The translations under genes were made by a program, and so were the position numbers. The notes beneath the pieces are model-generated. The model was not told the origin of the DNA and made no database searches. It worked only from the letters and a program-made list of their open reading frames with translations. 64,000 bases of DNA from Clusia tigrina (Eukaryota; Arthropoda; Insecta; Diptera; Clusiidae). Shown in pieces: positions 9,978 to 22,404 of the stretch (its first letter is position 1; every line of letters starts with the position of its first letter). The stretch covers positions 133,405,897 to 133,469,896 of the forward strand of contig OV050032.1 in assembly GCA_920105625.2 (NCBI GenBank). The letters run 5' to 3'.

Positions 9978-10784
9978 TAAATTATTCATACGAATGTGCA
10001 AACAACAATAGCCATGTGTTTGGCTGTTGATGGATACATATTCACGACTGCTTCCTGAAATTGCCGATCAGGATTCCGATGTGATTGCCATATACTTCAA
10101 TATGTTGATTCTCACCCAAGAGAGCAATGAAAGGTCTTTCTGTATATTGCCTTTGATAGAAGTCAGTTGCTCAAAGACAATATACTATCAAGATATTACA
10201 TCGTTCTCTTCACTCAGCGAAATGAGTTAAAATTCCGTGGCTGCCTATGGAGCCAACACCTGAAGTGTGCTCGGCAATGCAAAGGCAAAGCATGTAGATA
10301 CACATTCTGGTTTTTGCGTTCTATATGAGCGTGTGTGTTTATTACTATGTGCGAATGTTTGTATGCTTGCTAGCATGTTTACGGCATGCATATGTGTGTA
10401 TGGATATGAATAAACGAATGTAATTTTTATTTATTTGTTATTTGCACTTGAATAATTTCATTTATGTAGGTAGGCAAGTATATTTCTATAACTAATTATG
10501 GGAATATTTTTAAAATTTATATTATAAATTAGTAAAAAAGAGAAAAAATTGGTGTATAAAATTAGTAAATAATAATATACATATGTATATTTATTTAACT
10601 TATTTATTTATCCCCAAAAAAAGCCACCGTCGAATTGCATAGCAGATCTTCATGGCTGCACCAAGAGAAGTTATTTTTTGCGGAATGTTATGTACAGAAT
10701 TATAGAAATTTTAGTTTATTCAGAATTGCACCAGCAAATACTTTGACTCTCTAATGTACTCGAAAATCCACAAAAATAGTATGG

Positions 10785-10860
10785 GTGCCTTTAGCTCAAT
10801 GGTTCACGCGTTGGTCTATAGTTTTTGTGGCTTTTAGGATTCGAGCCCCAGCAAAATGCT
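10785..10860 (+). tRNA. tRNA-like sequence, probable pseudogene (unit B)
   Basis: This is the paralogue of the 7100 module. TAGCTCAATGG lies at 10792-10802 and GATTCGAGCCC at 10838-10848. Here GGTTC has become GGATTC, which weakens the B box. It is followed by the same AGCAAAATGCTG stretch. Confidence 0.4.
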
Positions 10861-11773
10861 GAATTTTATCGGATTTTTTTTTATATTAATAATCATTTTT
10901 ATAAATAGTAGTAAATGTATATTAACCAGTATTATATCATTTTACTGGACCAAAACTAGAGCAGAATTATTTCATGCCTGTTATAGAGGATGGAGTATTA
11001 TGAAATTCAACCTTGACAAATCATATACATCCATACATACATATGAATGTACATATGTATGCACATATTTGTCTTTTGATCAATTGACAGGTAGCGAATT
11101 AAGCCATAAAAAGAATGAAATGAAAATAAAGCGCCTTCATGTCTCGATTGGAGGTTATGTTGTATGATGTGCAGTGTGGCTTCTTTAAATATAAAGTGAA
11201 GCAGAATTAGAATTCAATTTGTCATGAAATTTTGGATATGTCAATATTTTCAGGATGGACAAATATCAGCACAATTTATTCTTTCGATCTTATATTTCAT
11301 ATTTTCGCTTTAGTAGCTTGTGATCAAACATATTTTGAGTCTATCCGAAGAAAGAATAATTATGCATAAAAAACCAATTTTGATCAAATTAATGATAATC
11401 TTTTAATATTCATATGTTCGTCTGTTACCTATTCCATCAGAAAATTTATCTAAATAATTTTTGGATTAAGGGTACAGTCAACAAAATCAAGGTTTTCAAC
11501 TTTTTTTTACTTTGTCAGATCAGCTTGGAATACTATAACCACATTCTATTACAAATTGAACCACTCGTACGTACATGAATATGTACATATGTATGTATGT
11601 ACGCACACTGATTTTCTGCATTTGAATAGAATATGATTTTATGTTGAAAGTCAATTTTATGAACTTCAATTTCTAGCAATAAATGTATATGTTCTTGTTA
11701 TACATTGATTTACAAAGTTTTGTAAAAAAAACCGTATGTAACCTATGGTAAAATGTACTTCAACCATGATTGT

Positions 11774-11862
11774 TGTAGGGTAATATAAAGTTAGGCTGGC
11801 AGGATCGCCATGTAGGGTAATATAAAGTTAGGCTGGCAGGATCGCCATGTAGGGTAATATAC
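11774..11862. repeat. 37-bp tandem repeats at the LTR edge
   Basis: The motif TGTAGGGTAATATAAAGTT starts at 11774 and 11811, and its first half recurs at 11848, giving 2.4 copies with no visible mismatch. This duplicated the LTR terminus itself. Confidence 0.85.
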
Positions 11863-12545
11863 GTGTGTTGATGAGGGTTGAATCAATATCAATTGCGTTG
11901 GCCTTGCAAGATCGGCTTACGCATCGATTGCAGGTTTCACACAACGAATGAATACAATGATATACAGAAACCTAGTGCGAAGCGGAATGTCGCCCTCAGT
12001 AAAGGTTTTGACCGGCAAAGTGTGCCGCTGGCCAAGCTATTGTTTGTGCTGTTCTAAGTCTTTCCTGACTTAGAGCACGAGAGATAAAAGAATAAACTAA
12101 TGCGAGTAGCAGTTTCAGTTGTCTTCAGATTAACTCTGCTTTATTTGGTGGCTCGCTGGCCCTTTTATATTATTGAATTATTATTGTTTTCTTATTCTAA
12201 CTAACATAAAATATATCTACCTTATTTCCACTAGTTACAAATCATATTCCCGAAATTTGTCTCAAGTATCGGATTACCGATATTATTCATTGACTAATCA
12301 TCGTCTTTGTTTATATTAATAGTTTTGAGTGCAAGTTCAGGGCTAAAGTCACTGCACTGTCCAATATGCATACGCTGCAATATAGGCAGCGTGTGTTATT
12401 GCACCACCAAAATGCTTGTCTAGCGTATTTGGTATTTAGTGCAATTGCACACGTTGCGCTATTGTCAGTTTGTTTGCATATGCGACTTGCTGCTGTGCTT
12501 ATGCCGATGTGTAGTCGTCATTGTACACTTGTGTGGTACACTACA
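11774..12545. mobile_element. solo LTR with TTGT target duplication
   Basis: The insert starts TGTAG and ends CTACA, the usual inverted LTR ends. It is flanked by TTGT on both sides (11770-11773 and 12546-12549). Unit A has the uninterrupted site near 8540 (ATAATTGTTTTCC). Inside are AATAAA near 12091 and, at the left end, 37-bp tandem repeats. A 4-bp duplication is usual for Gypsy-type integration. Strand and family are unknown because no internal region remains. Confidence 0.7.
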
Positions 12546-13638
12546 TTGTATTCCAATGCATAATAAACCACTTCATTATCTAAAATTATTATAATCAAAA
12601 ATTTATAAAAAATTATTTCAAGTATTTAAAAATCCAAGAAACTTTAAATTTTTATTATGATAAATAATGTTTAGTAAAACATATTTTAACATAAGGTGCG
12701 TCGTTCTTTTCGCACTACATTTGACATTTACCTCTAAAACTGTATAAATGATGTCTGCAGGGCTTACGCAAGTCGACTTGCTTGCATGTTTTTTCACAAA
12801 CGCCATTCGAAATACTACAACCGGCAACTCAATTGCTTTGACGTGGAAACTTGAGTTATGGAAACTAATAGAAATGTGCAAAACTTCTTACTGCTTCGTG
12901 CTTCTTTATGCGTGTGAACTTGTCTTTGGATTTACATATATAGAAAGATTTTGAATCAAACAATCTGTCTTGACCTACATTCGTGAATAATAGTTGGGAA
13001 TTCTTTTCAGTTTTAATTATTTGCTGTCTAAGTTCTTCTATGCAACTGCATGTTTTTTTTATATATTATGATATTAATATAATTATATTAATTTAAGTTA
13101 ATTTTTAGTTTGTACATAATGTATTAATATAGAAGAAATATCAACAATTTTAATACATCTGCAAAATTGTTACTTTTCCTACCATAAGAATAAAATCCAA
13201 TCTAACAATTTACTTAATATAGCATATACGAAAAAACAAAAAACTCCTAAAATTGCATATATTCATTGACGAACGAAATGTTTGATTGGATTAGATTTTG
13301 TGAAATTTATGAGCTTCTTCACACGAATTGCGCAAAAGCATAACAAAACCAACAAAAACAAAAGTATTGAAATCGTACAAATACTAATACAATTGCATGC
13401 CCCCTGAAATTTATGGATGAGAGTTAAGAAACACCGTTATGACTATTTTTAGATCATATAAAATTCTTTGCTGTAATGATCTTCTATAACAGCAGCAATT
13501 CAATGTGGTTTAGTAAAATTGTTTAATACTGGATAATTTATGCTAAAGTAGAAACTTTTCTTATTATTTTTTATAAAAATATTTATTAGTTTGCTTTCAA
13601 AAAAAGGAAGAACAATTAAAAAAAAACACATTTCTCAG

Positions 13639-13714
13639 CGGACTTGAACTCGGCATCATAAAATTGATAGATCAACGCTTTACCACTTGCGCTTCGATCT
13701 TTATAAAAGATCCT
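13639..13714 (-). tRNA. tRNA-like sequence, minus strand (unit B)
   Basis: This paralogue of the 9637 module is almost unchanged, including the GAGTTCAAGTCCG B box read on the minus strand. It is better conserved than most of the unit. Confidence 0.4.
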
Positions 13715-14103
13715 ATGCATGCATATTTATTTTATATTGTCAAGTGTTCTAATATGCACGCATTATGCTTCGTCATGACATGGCAAATCTTTCTTATACG
13801 CAAAACCACAAATGCTTTGTTTTAAGCCCCACTTTCCGAATAAGAAACCTTTGCAATACAGAAAATTTTACCCCAGCCACACAGAACAGAAAATAAAAAT
13901 TTGATTTCAAATCAGTCGCTTCTGCTGTGAGCACACACACAAACACACTAAATTATTCATACGAATGTGCAAACAACAATAGCCATGTGCGTGGCTGCCG
14001 ATGGATACATATTCACGACTGCTTCCTGAAATTGCCGATCAGGATTCCAATGTGGTTGCCAACAACTTCAAAATGTTGATTCTCACTCAATAGAGCAATG
14101 AAA

Positions 14104-14172
14104 GGTCTTTCTGTATATTGTTTTTGGTCTTTCTTTATATTGTTTTTGGTCTTTCTTTATATTGTTTTTGGT
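14104..14172. repeat. 22-bp tandem repeat, about three units
   Basis: The unit GGTCTTTCTTTATATTGTTT plus TT is repeated three times at the end of unit B. The first copy has CTGTATATTG in place of CTTTATATTG. Confidence 0.85.
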
Positions 14173-14280
14173 TGTTGTGTATAGGCTTTGAATTGTTATT
14201 ATTATTCCAGATGTATTTCTTAGTTGGAAAGTGCAGCTCAGTCGTCGGTTTTGCGAATTGTTCACTCCACGGTAATGAGG

Positions 14281-14440
14281 TGCAAACAACAATAGCCATG
14301 TGCATGGCTGCCGATGGATACATATTCACGACTGCCTCGTGAAATTGCCGATCAGGATTCCAATGTGGTTGCCATCAACTTCAAAATGTTGATTCTCACT
14401 CAAGAGAGCAATGAAAGGTCTTTCTGTATATTGTTTTTGG
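14281..14440 (+). repeat. third, short copy of the tandem-unit end block
   Basis: This stretch repeats the last 160 bp of units A and B (GCAAACAACAATAGCCATGTG to GGTCTTTCTGTATATTG). It shows that the array extended beyond two units or that its end was duplicated again. Confidence 0.85.
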
Positions 14441-14900
14441 TCTTGAATTCAAAAGATCGAGGAAGCATTTAGCTATTTTGATGGTCAGGGTGAAATTCTC
14501 ATCACTTCACGCTGATGCAAAAAAGAAATATGAATTTTTATTTATTATTAATCTTTGTTGATGAGTGTGGGAAATACACATTTTGTCTTTTATTTTTTTT
14601 TTTTGTATATACGAGTATGGAGTACAGTTCCAGAAGTTGAGTTTTAATTTCACTTGAATTTTTTCTTAGTCATGTTTATATTCCGTCTGGACTTCAGTTC
14701 GATTGCCCTTTCGACTGTGTGAACAGATCTAATTAATTAAATAAATAATTTTAGCACTTTAATAAAGACGTGGTTAAGATTAGACCGAACCCAACCGATG
14801 CGTTTGAGCAGCCGAAAATTTGTAATATAATAATGACCTTGTCAAGAGTATGAATTTTCCACACATGTCAGTGAATACGAACAGGGACCTGCATTCCTTT
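14441..14900. other. unassigned AT-rich spacer
   Basis: No gene is recognised. Near 14860-14890 the minus strand may carry a scrap of a Helitron helicase motif (AFKGMQVPVRI), continuing the remnant at 14926. Confidence 0.4.
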
Positions 14901-14925
14901 GAAAGCAACTGTCGGTGGGGATAAT

Positions 14926-15138
14926 TTAAATACATAAAATGAGGACAACCGTTCCATTTAATAGGCCGCCGCTCTTAACAGGAAGTATGTTTCCAGTGCA
15001 CAATGAAGATGAATTAAAGTTGCGAAGAAGATGTATAGGCGCACCAAGATAGATTGACAATATGGGAAGGGTCATTCCTGGAAGATCGAATGAATTTAAA
15101 AACTCAATTAGATAATTCACACCTTTGTCCGCATTCAA
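14926..15138 (-). pseudogene. Helitron helicase fragment
   Basis: The minus strand encodes GVNYLIEFLNSFDLPGMTLP, then LGAPIHLLRNFN and GGLLNGTVVLI. This corresponds residue by residue to the YPVEFLNSLDVPGFPPH..KIGVPIILLRNID region of the Helitron at 1435-1560. It is a different and more diverged copy. No Helitron ends were found around it. Confidence 0.65.
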
Positions 15139-15322
15139 AGCCCGTATAAGGGATCAACTAAGCTTTTATACTCTTGAACTTATATAATTATCAAAACACG
15201 ACAATGAAAATAAAGTTACCATGTAATTTAACCCATGGCGATACTGGAAATATATATTTTATAATCATAAACATTATCTTTGTAGGCATGTTTTCGATAT
15301 TGCCACATTTTATGAAGATGTT

Positions 15323-16830
15323 TTGGATAACCAAACTATATTCACAAATCTGGATCCGGTAAGCACTGAGCACGCTCAAACTTCTAAGCTAGTCACACCC
15401 ACACCAATAAAACTAATAAACACGCAGGAGCAAAACAACATTGCTCTTTGCACAACAAAAAAAATAAGCACAGATTCTCAAGCAGACTCGGCTACGCTAA
15501 ATATGCCAGCAAACTTTCAGCTCTCTTGGAGTGGACAATGTGCCTCTCCAAATTCAACAGCATCTCCAACACAAATCAAAAACAACAAAGGTTCTGCTAT
15601 GAGTATATATAAGCAACAACAACTTACCAATGTTGCAAATAAAACTATAGAAACACAGTGTGCAAAACCAAACATAAGCACACAAACAGGTATTGATCGA
15701 TACATAACAATAAAACGAAAACGCAGCCCGATTGCCAAGGCAGAAAAGAATAAACTTGTTAAAAATAATACAGATACCCTAAACAACAACCGTTTTGCTC
15801 TATTAAGCGATAGTGCAGAGTCTGAACCAACTAAGAGTATTGCATTCAAACCACCACCAATTTACTTGCGGGAACGCAGTTCCAACTTTTTAATAGACAG
15901 TGTTGCCAGCTTGATTGGTAAAAATAATTTTCATGTGGTCCCGCTGTTGAAGGGTAAAATAAATGAAACAAAAATTCAAATATATTTGGAAAAAAACTAT
16001 CGGGCAATTGTTTCTTTCCTTGAAAATGAAAAGAAAAATTACTATACTTATCAGATAAAAAGTAGCAAAGGGTTGACAATTGTTATTAAAGGTATAGAAC
16101 CTGAAGTAGACCCTATAGAACTAAAATATGCACTCCAAGAGTCTGGATTCACAGCAAAATCTGTGTTTAATATAAGGAATAGGGAAAAAATTCCGCAACC
16201 ACTCTTTAGAATAGAACTAGAACCAGGGAATATTAAATTAAAACAAAACGAAACCCACCCCATTTACAACTTAAAATATTTAATGCATCGTAGAATAACA
16301 GTCGAGGAGCCTCACAAACGAAAAGGCCCAATACAATGCACAAACTGCCAAGAGTGTGGGCATTCGAAATCGTACTGCACCTTACGTACTGTATGCGTTG
16401 CGTGTGGCGACTTCCATCCATCAAAGGAATGCAAGCTGAACACAAGTGAGAAGGATACAAAAAAATGCAGCAATTGTGGGGGGAATCATACTGCTAACTA
16501 CAGAGGCTGCCCGATATATACACAACTAAAAATCAGTATGAACCAAACTGCTAAGACAGTTCGAACCCAAAAATATAGTGTAGTAAATATATACCTACCA
16601 ACACAAACCATATTAGAAGCACCACCGAAAACATCTCTTCATCCACTAGCTATGCGAATGTACTGAAAACTGGCATTTCTGATAAACCGAGTCACCCTAT
16701 GCAACCTCAAAATTTAGAAACGTTAATATTTAACTTGTCTCAGTGTATTACTAACTTCATGTCCTCGATGCAATCTATGATTCAAGAGCTTGTACATAAC
16801 CAAAACTTACTTATGAAAACTCTACTTTCA
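15323..16830 (+). pseudogene. jockey-1 ORF1 (gag-like nucleic-acid-binding protein)
   Basis: The open frame runs to 16666 (about 440 residues). The N-terminal half is low-complexity and Thr/Asn/Gln-rich. The C-terminal half has a conserved domain around GLTIVIKGIEPEVDPIELKY and three cysteine knuckles, seen as CTNCQECGHSKSYC, CVACGDFHPSKEC and CSNCGGNHTANYRGC. ORF1 proteins of this clade bind element RNA and take it to the nucleus. No ATG is present at the upstream limit; the first in-frame ATG is at 15502, so the start is unsure. After 16666 a frame change is needed to reach LETLIFNLSQCITNFMSSMQ (16699-16830), which is ORF1's normal end in jockey-2. Confidence 0.8.
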
Positions 16831-16832
16831 CA

Positions 16833-19471
16833 AAAATATGTCACTGGAATGCTAACGGTATTAACCAACACAAAATTGAATTAAAACATTTTCTAGACAG
16901 TAACAGCATAGACATCATGCTTATCTCAGAAACACATTTAACTGTAAAATATAACTTTAAACTAGCAGGCTATAATTTTTACTCAACAAACCACCCACAA
17001 GGAAAAGGTTATGGTGGTACGGGAATTCTAATTAAGTCTCGATTAAAGCATTATTTTCTGGAATCCTATTCAAAAAAAAACATCCATTCTACTTCCATCT
17101 CTTTACAGTGTTGGGGTGAGCCAATAGTAATTTCATCAGTCTATTGTCCTCCTAGGTTTCCTATTTCCACAACCGATTTTGTTTCTTTCTTTAAATCGCT
17201 CGGTAACAAATTTCTCTCTGCCGGAGACTTCGATTCTAAACATACCTACTGGGGCTCACGGTTAATCAACCCTAAAGGGAAGCAATTGTTTAATGCACTG
17301 ATAGACTCTCGGAGTGGTCTAGACTTTGTATCATCTGGAAAACCTACATACTGGCCAACTGATCAAAGAAAAATTCCCGATCTTACTGACTTTGGCATAA
17401 CTAAAAATATTGAAAGGTGTTTCTTGGAAACCGAGCCCTGTTTTGACTTATCATCCGATCACTCACCGGTGATAATATATTTAAAAAAAAGACCAGAGTT
17501 CATTGAAAAAACAATAAAACTGACCTCCAAGAACACAAACTGGCTCAAATATCGCAAATATATTAGTACCCACGTGTGCGTTAAAACAAAACTTAAGAGT
17601 GGAGAGGACATTGAATCAGCGACGCAGGCTCTTGGTGCAATAATAAAAGCAGCTGCTATTAGTGCCACGCCCGCACAAAACTCAACTAAAACTAACGCGA
17701 GACACACTACATCACACTATGTGGAATGCCTCGTTAGAGAAAAGAGGAGATTAAGGCGTGAATGGCAAAAATACAGATCTCCAGCACTAAGAGTAAAATT
17801 AAAGTCATTACAAAATCAGCTGAAAAACACTCTACGGGAGGAAAAGGAAGAAAACCTTAATAAGTACCTTGAAGATTTGGCTCCTCTCAAAGTCACCATT
17901 ACTCACTCTGGAGAGCGACAAGAATGGTTAAAACACCAAAGGATAGTGAATCGCCTCTAAGACAAAGCGATGGAACTTGGGCAAAAACAGAAGAAGAAAA
18001 AGGCAACTTCTTTGCAGCCCATCTGAGGTCAGTATTTCAACCTAACCCGCCGACCTGCAACAACACTAGCATACAGAACTTTTCAATTACGAAGTCAGCA
18101 GTACCAATTCATTTCAAACCAAAGGAAGTTATACGCCTATGTACAACGAGTCTACACCCAAAAAAGGCACCTGGTTGTGACCTAATTACCAATAAAATGG
18201 TAAGTGAATTGCCGCAAATAGCTCTAATACATCTCACACACATTTTTAACGCTATACTCCGTCTGGGCCACTTCCCTACAACATGGAAAACATCGGAAAT
18301 AATATTGATTCCAAAACCCGGAAAAGACCCTACTCAGGTATCTTCTTATCGGCCCATAAGTCTCCTGCCAACGCTCTCTAACACGCTCGAACGCTTATTG
18401 CTGGAAAAATTAGCACCAAAGATCGATTTAATCATTCCTCACCACCAATTTGGTTTCCGCAAACATCATGGAACTATTGAGCAGGTGCACCGTATTGCCT
18501 CTGAAATAAGGCGAGCATTTGAACAGAGGATGTACTGCTCCGGAATATTCCTAGACGTTGCACAAGCCTTTGACAAAGTCTGGCACGAAGGACTCATATA
18601 TAAAATTAAAAAACTTCTGCCAAATAGTTCGCATAAGATTCTGGAGTCATATTTAACAAATCGCAAATTTAGGGTTAAATATAAATAATTTGTAACGCCA
18701 GACTTTGAAATTATGGCTGGAGTACCACAAGGTAGTGTGCTTGGACCTATGCTTTACACTCTGTACACTTCCGATCTGCCAACGGATAAAAACCTCGTTA
18801 CCTCGACTTTCGCGGACGACACAGCTATCCTGAGCTCTCACCTAAATCCACGGATAGCCTCCCGGGATTTAGAGGAACACCTTAAAACAATAGAAAGTTG
18901 GCTAGCAGATTGGCGCATCAAAGTAAATGAGCAAAAAAGTGTACATGTGACATTTACTCTTAAGCCCAGTTCTTGTCCGGCAGTCTCCTTAAATGGCATT
19001 GTAATCCCGCAAGCAACAGAGGTTAAATACTTAGGAGTGCATTTTGACCGACGGGTCACCTGGAAAAAACATATAGAAGCCAAGAAAATGCAAATGAAAC
19101 TCAAGGCAAGTTCCTTGTATTGGCTTACCAACCGAAAATCAAAACTGCGTTTAGAGTATAAAGTACTTATCTACAAGGCTGTAATTAAACCGATTTGGAC
19201 TTATGGTATTCAGATATGGGGCACTACTAGTGCATCAAACTTGCAAATAATTCAAAGGGCTCAATCGAAAATTCTGAGAACGATCAGCGGCGCTCCATGG
19301 TTCGTCAGAAACGAAAATATTCACCGCGACCTTAATATAGCACCCGTTGAAGAAGAACTAACAGTTTTAAAAACAAAATACCAATTCAAACTTCAGTGTC
19401 ATCCTAACGAACTAGCAAGGAATCTGCTTCATAGGATGAATACGTCTCGACTTAAAAGGCCACTTTTTTAA
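16833..19471 (+). pseudogene. jockey-1 ORF2 (endonuclease and reverse transcriptase)
   Basis: The AP-type endonuclease runs from KICHWNANGI (16833) through LISETHL, SSVYCPPR, AGDFDSKHTYWGS and LSSDHSPVI (about 17450). A frame change near 17905-17925 leads to the reverse transcriptase: KAPGCDLITNKM, SYRPISLLP, HHQFGFRKHHGT, GIFLDVAQAFDKVWH, GVPQGSVLGP and the catalytic box FADDTAIL. TAA at 18686-18688 stops the frame just before PDFEIMAGVPQGS. The thumb and C-terminal part reach 19471. In the endonuclease, AGDFDSKH has F where the family has N, a catalytic-region change. Two lesions plus this change make it inactive. Confidence 0.85.
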
Positions 19472-19690
19472 AAAAATTGAGTTTCTTTATATTAATATTT
19501 TATATTTATTTTTTTTTTTCTACATAACATAATTTATATAATATGTACTTGAACTAAAATTGCTCTAAGCACTGGCGCGGAGCATCAATTTATTTATAAG
19601 TTGTACGCTTTGTAAAATTATTGTTGGTTTCGATTGAAAAGATGCAATAAATAAATCCATGTTGAATTAAAAAAAAAAAAAACAAAAAAA

Positions 19691-19846
19691 ACAAATCTGG
19701 ATAAATCTCAAGTTATGTAAAGAAAGTTTTTTATAGACGTGTGGTTTTCAATCTGGCAATACTTATTTCGGAGTTGGTCTTTTTGACAGCTGTCACTTGA
19801 TTTACACTCAGTTTGGTTTGCCATATCATAAATTTATGGCCGACCG
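19691..19846. other. spacer after jockey-1 poly(A)
   Basis: It is probably the left end and deleted 5' part of mariner-1. GACAGCTGTCACTTGATTTA occurs at 19785-19804. No terminal repeat partner is visible because the right end of mariner-1 is lost in the TA tract. Confidence 0.35.
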
Positions 19847-19849
19847 CCC

Positions 19850-20900
<1,051 letters not shown>

Positions 20901-21952
20901 TGTTCAATAAGAACCCGGAGTTTGCTAATTAAATGAACTGCGCTTGAGATATTGTAAACAAATTTAGGTTGGTACATTTGTCAGTTATTTTACGTTTTGT
21001 GCGCAATATATCAGAGAGTATGTGCGTAATAGCTTTGTAATCAAGTTATTGTTTGGATTATTCTGCGAATTTCGATAAGTCTAATTTAGTTGAGCACAGA
21101 GGCTGTCTGACATTTTGTGTTTTTAGTAATATATCATGTGCGGGACTCGATAATGTCGAAAATACAAGCATACGTGTGTACAAAGAGTTTAAAGAGGGCC
21201 GTACTGTGGTTGATGATTTGCGTCGTTCTGTTCGTCCACCCACCTAGGTGACTGACAGAAACATCGAAAAAGTTAAAAAAGTTTACTCGAAGATCGTCAT
21301 GTAAGCATCAGTGAGATAGCAGCCGATATTGGTGCGTCGCTCGGATCGGTGCAGAGCGTTATGTACGATGTTTTGGGGTTGAGACGATTTGAAGCGCGGC
21401 ATGTGTCGATAGTACTAAATTGTTTGCAAAAACAGCATCGCATTGCATAAATAAATTGTTTTTTGGACGAAAATGTTATAGAAGGCATAAATACTGGTGA
21501 CAAGACATGGGTCTATGTTTATGACATCGAAACGAACACCCATCATCACAATTGCGCTTCTCATATCAGGCAAATCCAAAAAACCACGACAAAGTCGATG
21601 CAAATCAATATTTTGTTGAATGCTCTCTTTGATTGCCGTGGTGTGGTCAACTCCGAACTCGATATTCACTACGACAATGCACCAGCTCACACATCTCATC
21701 TTCTACGCGCCTATTTGACCACCTGACATGTCCCCGTGTGACTTTTTCTTGTGCCCACGTTTGAATTTACCACTTCCTGGAAAGCATTTTGAGAAAGCAA
21801 AGGAGAATTCATAGAAGGCGCTGAAGGCGATTCGAAAATCGGCCTATGAAAATCAATGAATATGTGTATTGATTACAATGGAAATTACCTTGAAGGAATG
21901 AATAATGGAACCGTTTTAGTTTAATTGACAAATTCCGGGTACGTTTTGAACA
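20901..21952 (+). mobile_element. mariner-2, decayed mariner element with TIRs and TA duplication
   Basis: The ends pair as inverted repeats. TGTTCAATAAGAACCCGGAG on the left matches the reverse complement of the right end, TGTTCAAAACGTACCCGGAA. TA flanks both sides (20899-20900 and 21953-21954). Inside, several frames give mariner transposase pieces: VYKEFKEGRTVVDDL with RSVRPPT, DKTWVYVYDIETN (first D region) and DIHYDNAPAHTSHLL (second D). Many stops and frame changes, and loss of the third-D region (about 21720-21780), mark an old copy of 1052 bp, slightly shorter than the usual 1.3 kb. Confidence 0.85.
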
Positions 21953-22404
21953 TAAGGCATGTAGTCATACCATCACAATAATTATTGGATGGCGAAGTAT
22001 TCAAAATCTATGCATTGTCGACGAACCCGAATAGAAAATATTCCATGTAAAAAAAATGTGCAGATGCGGTCGCACCAGAATATTTATTAAATTCAACAAT
22101 AAATAATTTCTTTTTAATTTTTTCTGTAGACAAATGATAATATTTCAAATACTCCTATCGACTTGAAATTTGGTATCTGCCGTGTTCAGACTCGAAGGAA
22201 TATTTTCAGGGTTGTGAAAAACCAAAAAGCAATTAAGATATGACATGTAAGTTAATGTGTATTCCAAACCAACATTACTCATATATGTGAGAGTCCTAAA
22301 AGCACAACAAGATAAATAATTTTTCATAAAGATACAACATGGATATTCCTTTTTCATAAATGGTCACCCCTAATATAGATAATGTGGGATAAATTTCCAC
22401 TTAC
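21953..22404. other. non-element sequence, probably intron
   Basis: No element or gene is recognised. The copy of a 48-bp direct repeat at 21981-22028 recurs at 22657-22705 on the other side of the exon. If the exon at 22405 is real, this is the start of its downstream intron on the minus strand. Confidence 0.4.

Larger units (their letters stand above)
6880..10150 (+). repeat. tandem duplication, unit A
   Basis: Unit A aligns along its length with unit B (10335-14125). Shared blocks include the tRNA-like module at 7100, CAATTTGTCAT near 7518, CCACTCGTACGT near 7864, GACTTGCTTGCATGTTTTTTC near 8765 (minus its last base), the reverse tRNA-like module at 9637 and the CAAACAACAATAGCCATGTG block near 10000. 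Divergence of the order of 10 percent with small indels marks an old duplication. Unit A carries a 428-bp MITE absent from B. Only short reading frames are present. The frame from 10027 (MMDTYSRLLPEIADQDSDVI) resembles nothing I know. Confidence 0.8.
10335..14125 (+). repeat. tandem duplication, unit B
   Basis: This is the second copy of the unit described at 6880-10150, about 3.7 to 4.0 kb downstream. It lacks the MITE and contains a 772-bp solo LTR (11774-12545). Both tRNA-like modules and the end block are kept. The leading part (10390-10620) includes about 150 bp of AT-rich sequence missing from unit A. Short reading frames such as 10856-11167 are not conserved as proteins between the units. 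Confidence 0.8.
15150..19690 (+). mobile_element. jockey-1, jockey-clade non-LTR retrotransposon
   Basis: It contains a gag-like ORF1, an ORF2 with endonuclease and reverse transcriptase, a short 3' UTR with AATAAATAAA near 19646 and a poly(A) run from 19669. The 5' end is uncertain because coding sequence fades into unassigned DNA near 15150-15320. There is no RNase H domain, as in jockey-clade elements. A related copy, jockey-2, lies on the minus strand at 51218-59072. Confidence 0.85.

Noticed and set aside
10027..10230. 67-codon frame MMDTYSRLLPEIADQDSDVI...
   Set aside because: The paralogous places at 13990 and 14300 break the frame, so it is not conserved as protein. It may still be a relic.
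10856..11167. 103-codon frame in unit B
   Set aside because: Unit A has no matching open frame.
11774..11862. CRISPR-like repeat-spacer array
   Set aside because: The 37-bp repeats are directly adjacent without spacers and the genome is eukaryotic.
14083..14342. Overlapping frames on both strands near the 22-bp repeat
   Set aside because: They are made by the repeat and by non-coding end-block sequence.
22145..22357. 70-codon minus-strand frame next to the candidate exon, possible next exon
   Set aside because: No convincing acceptor and no conserved motif. It lies where the intron should be.
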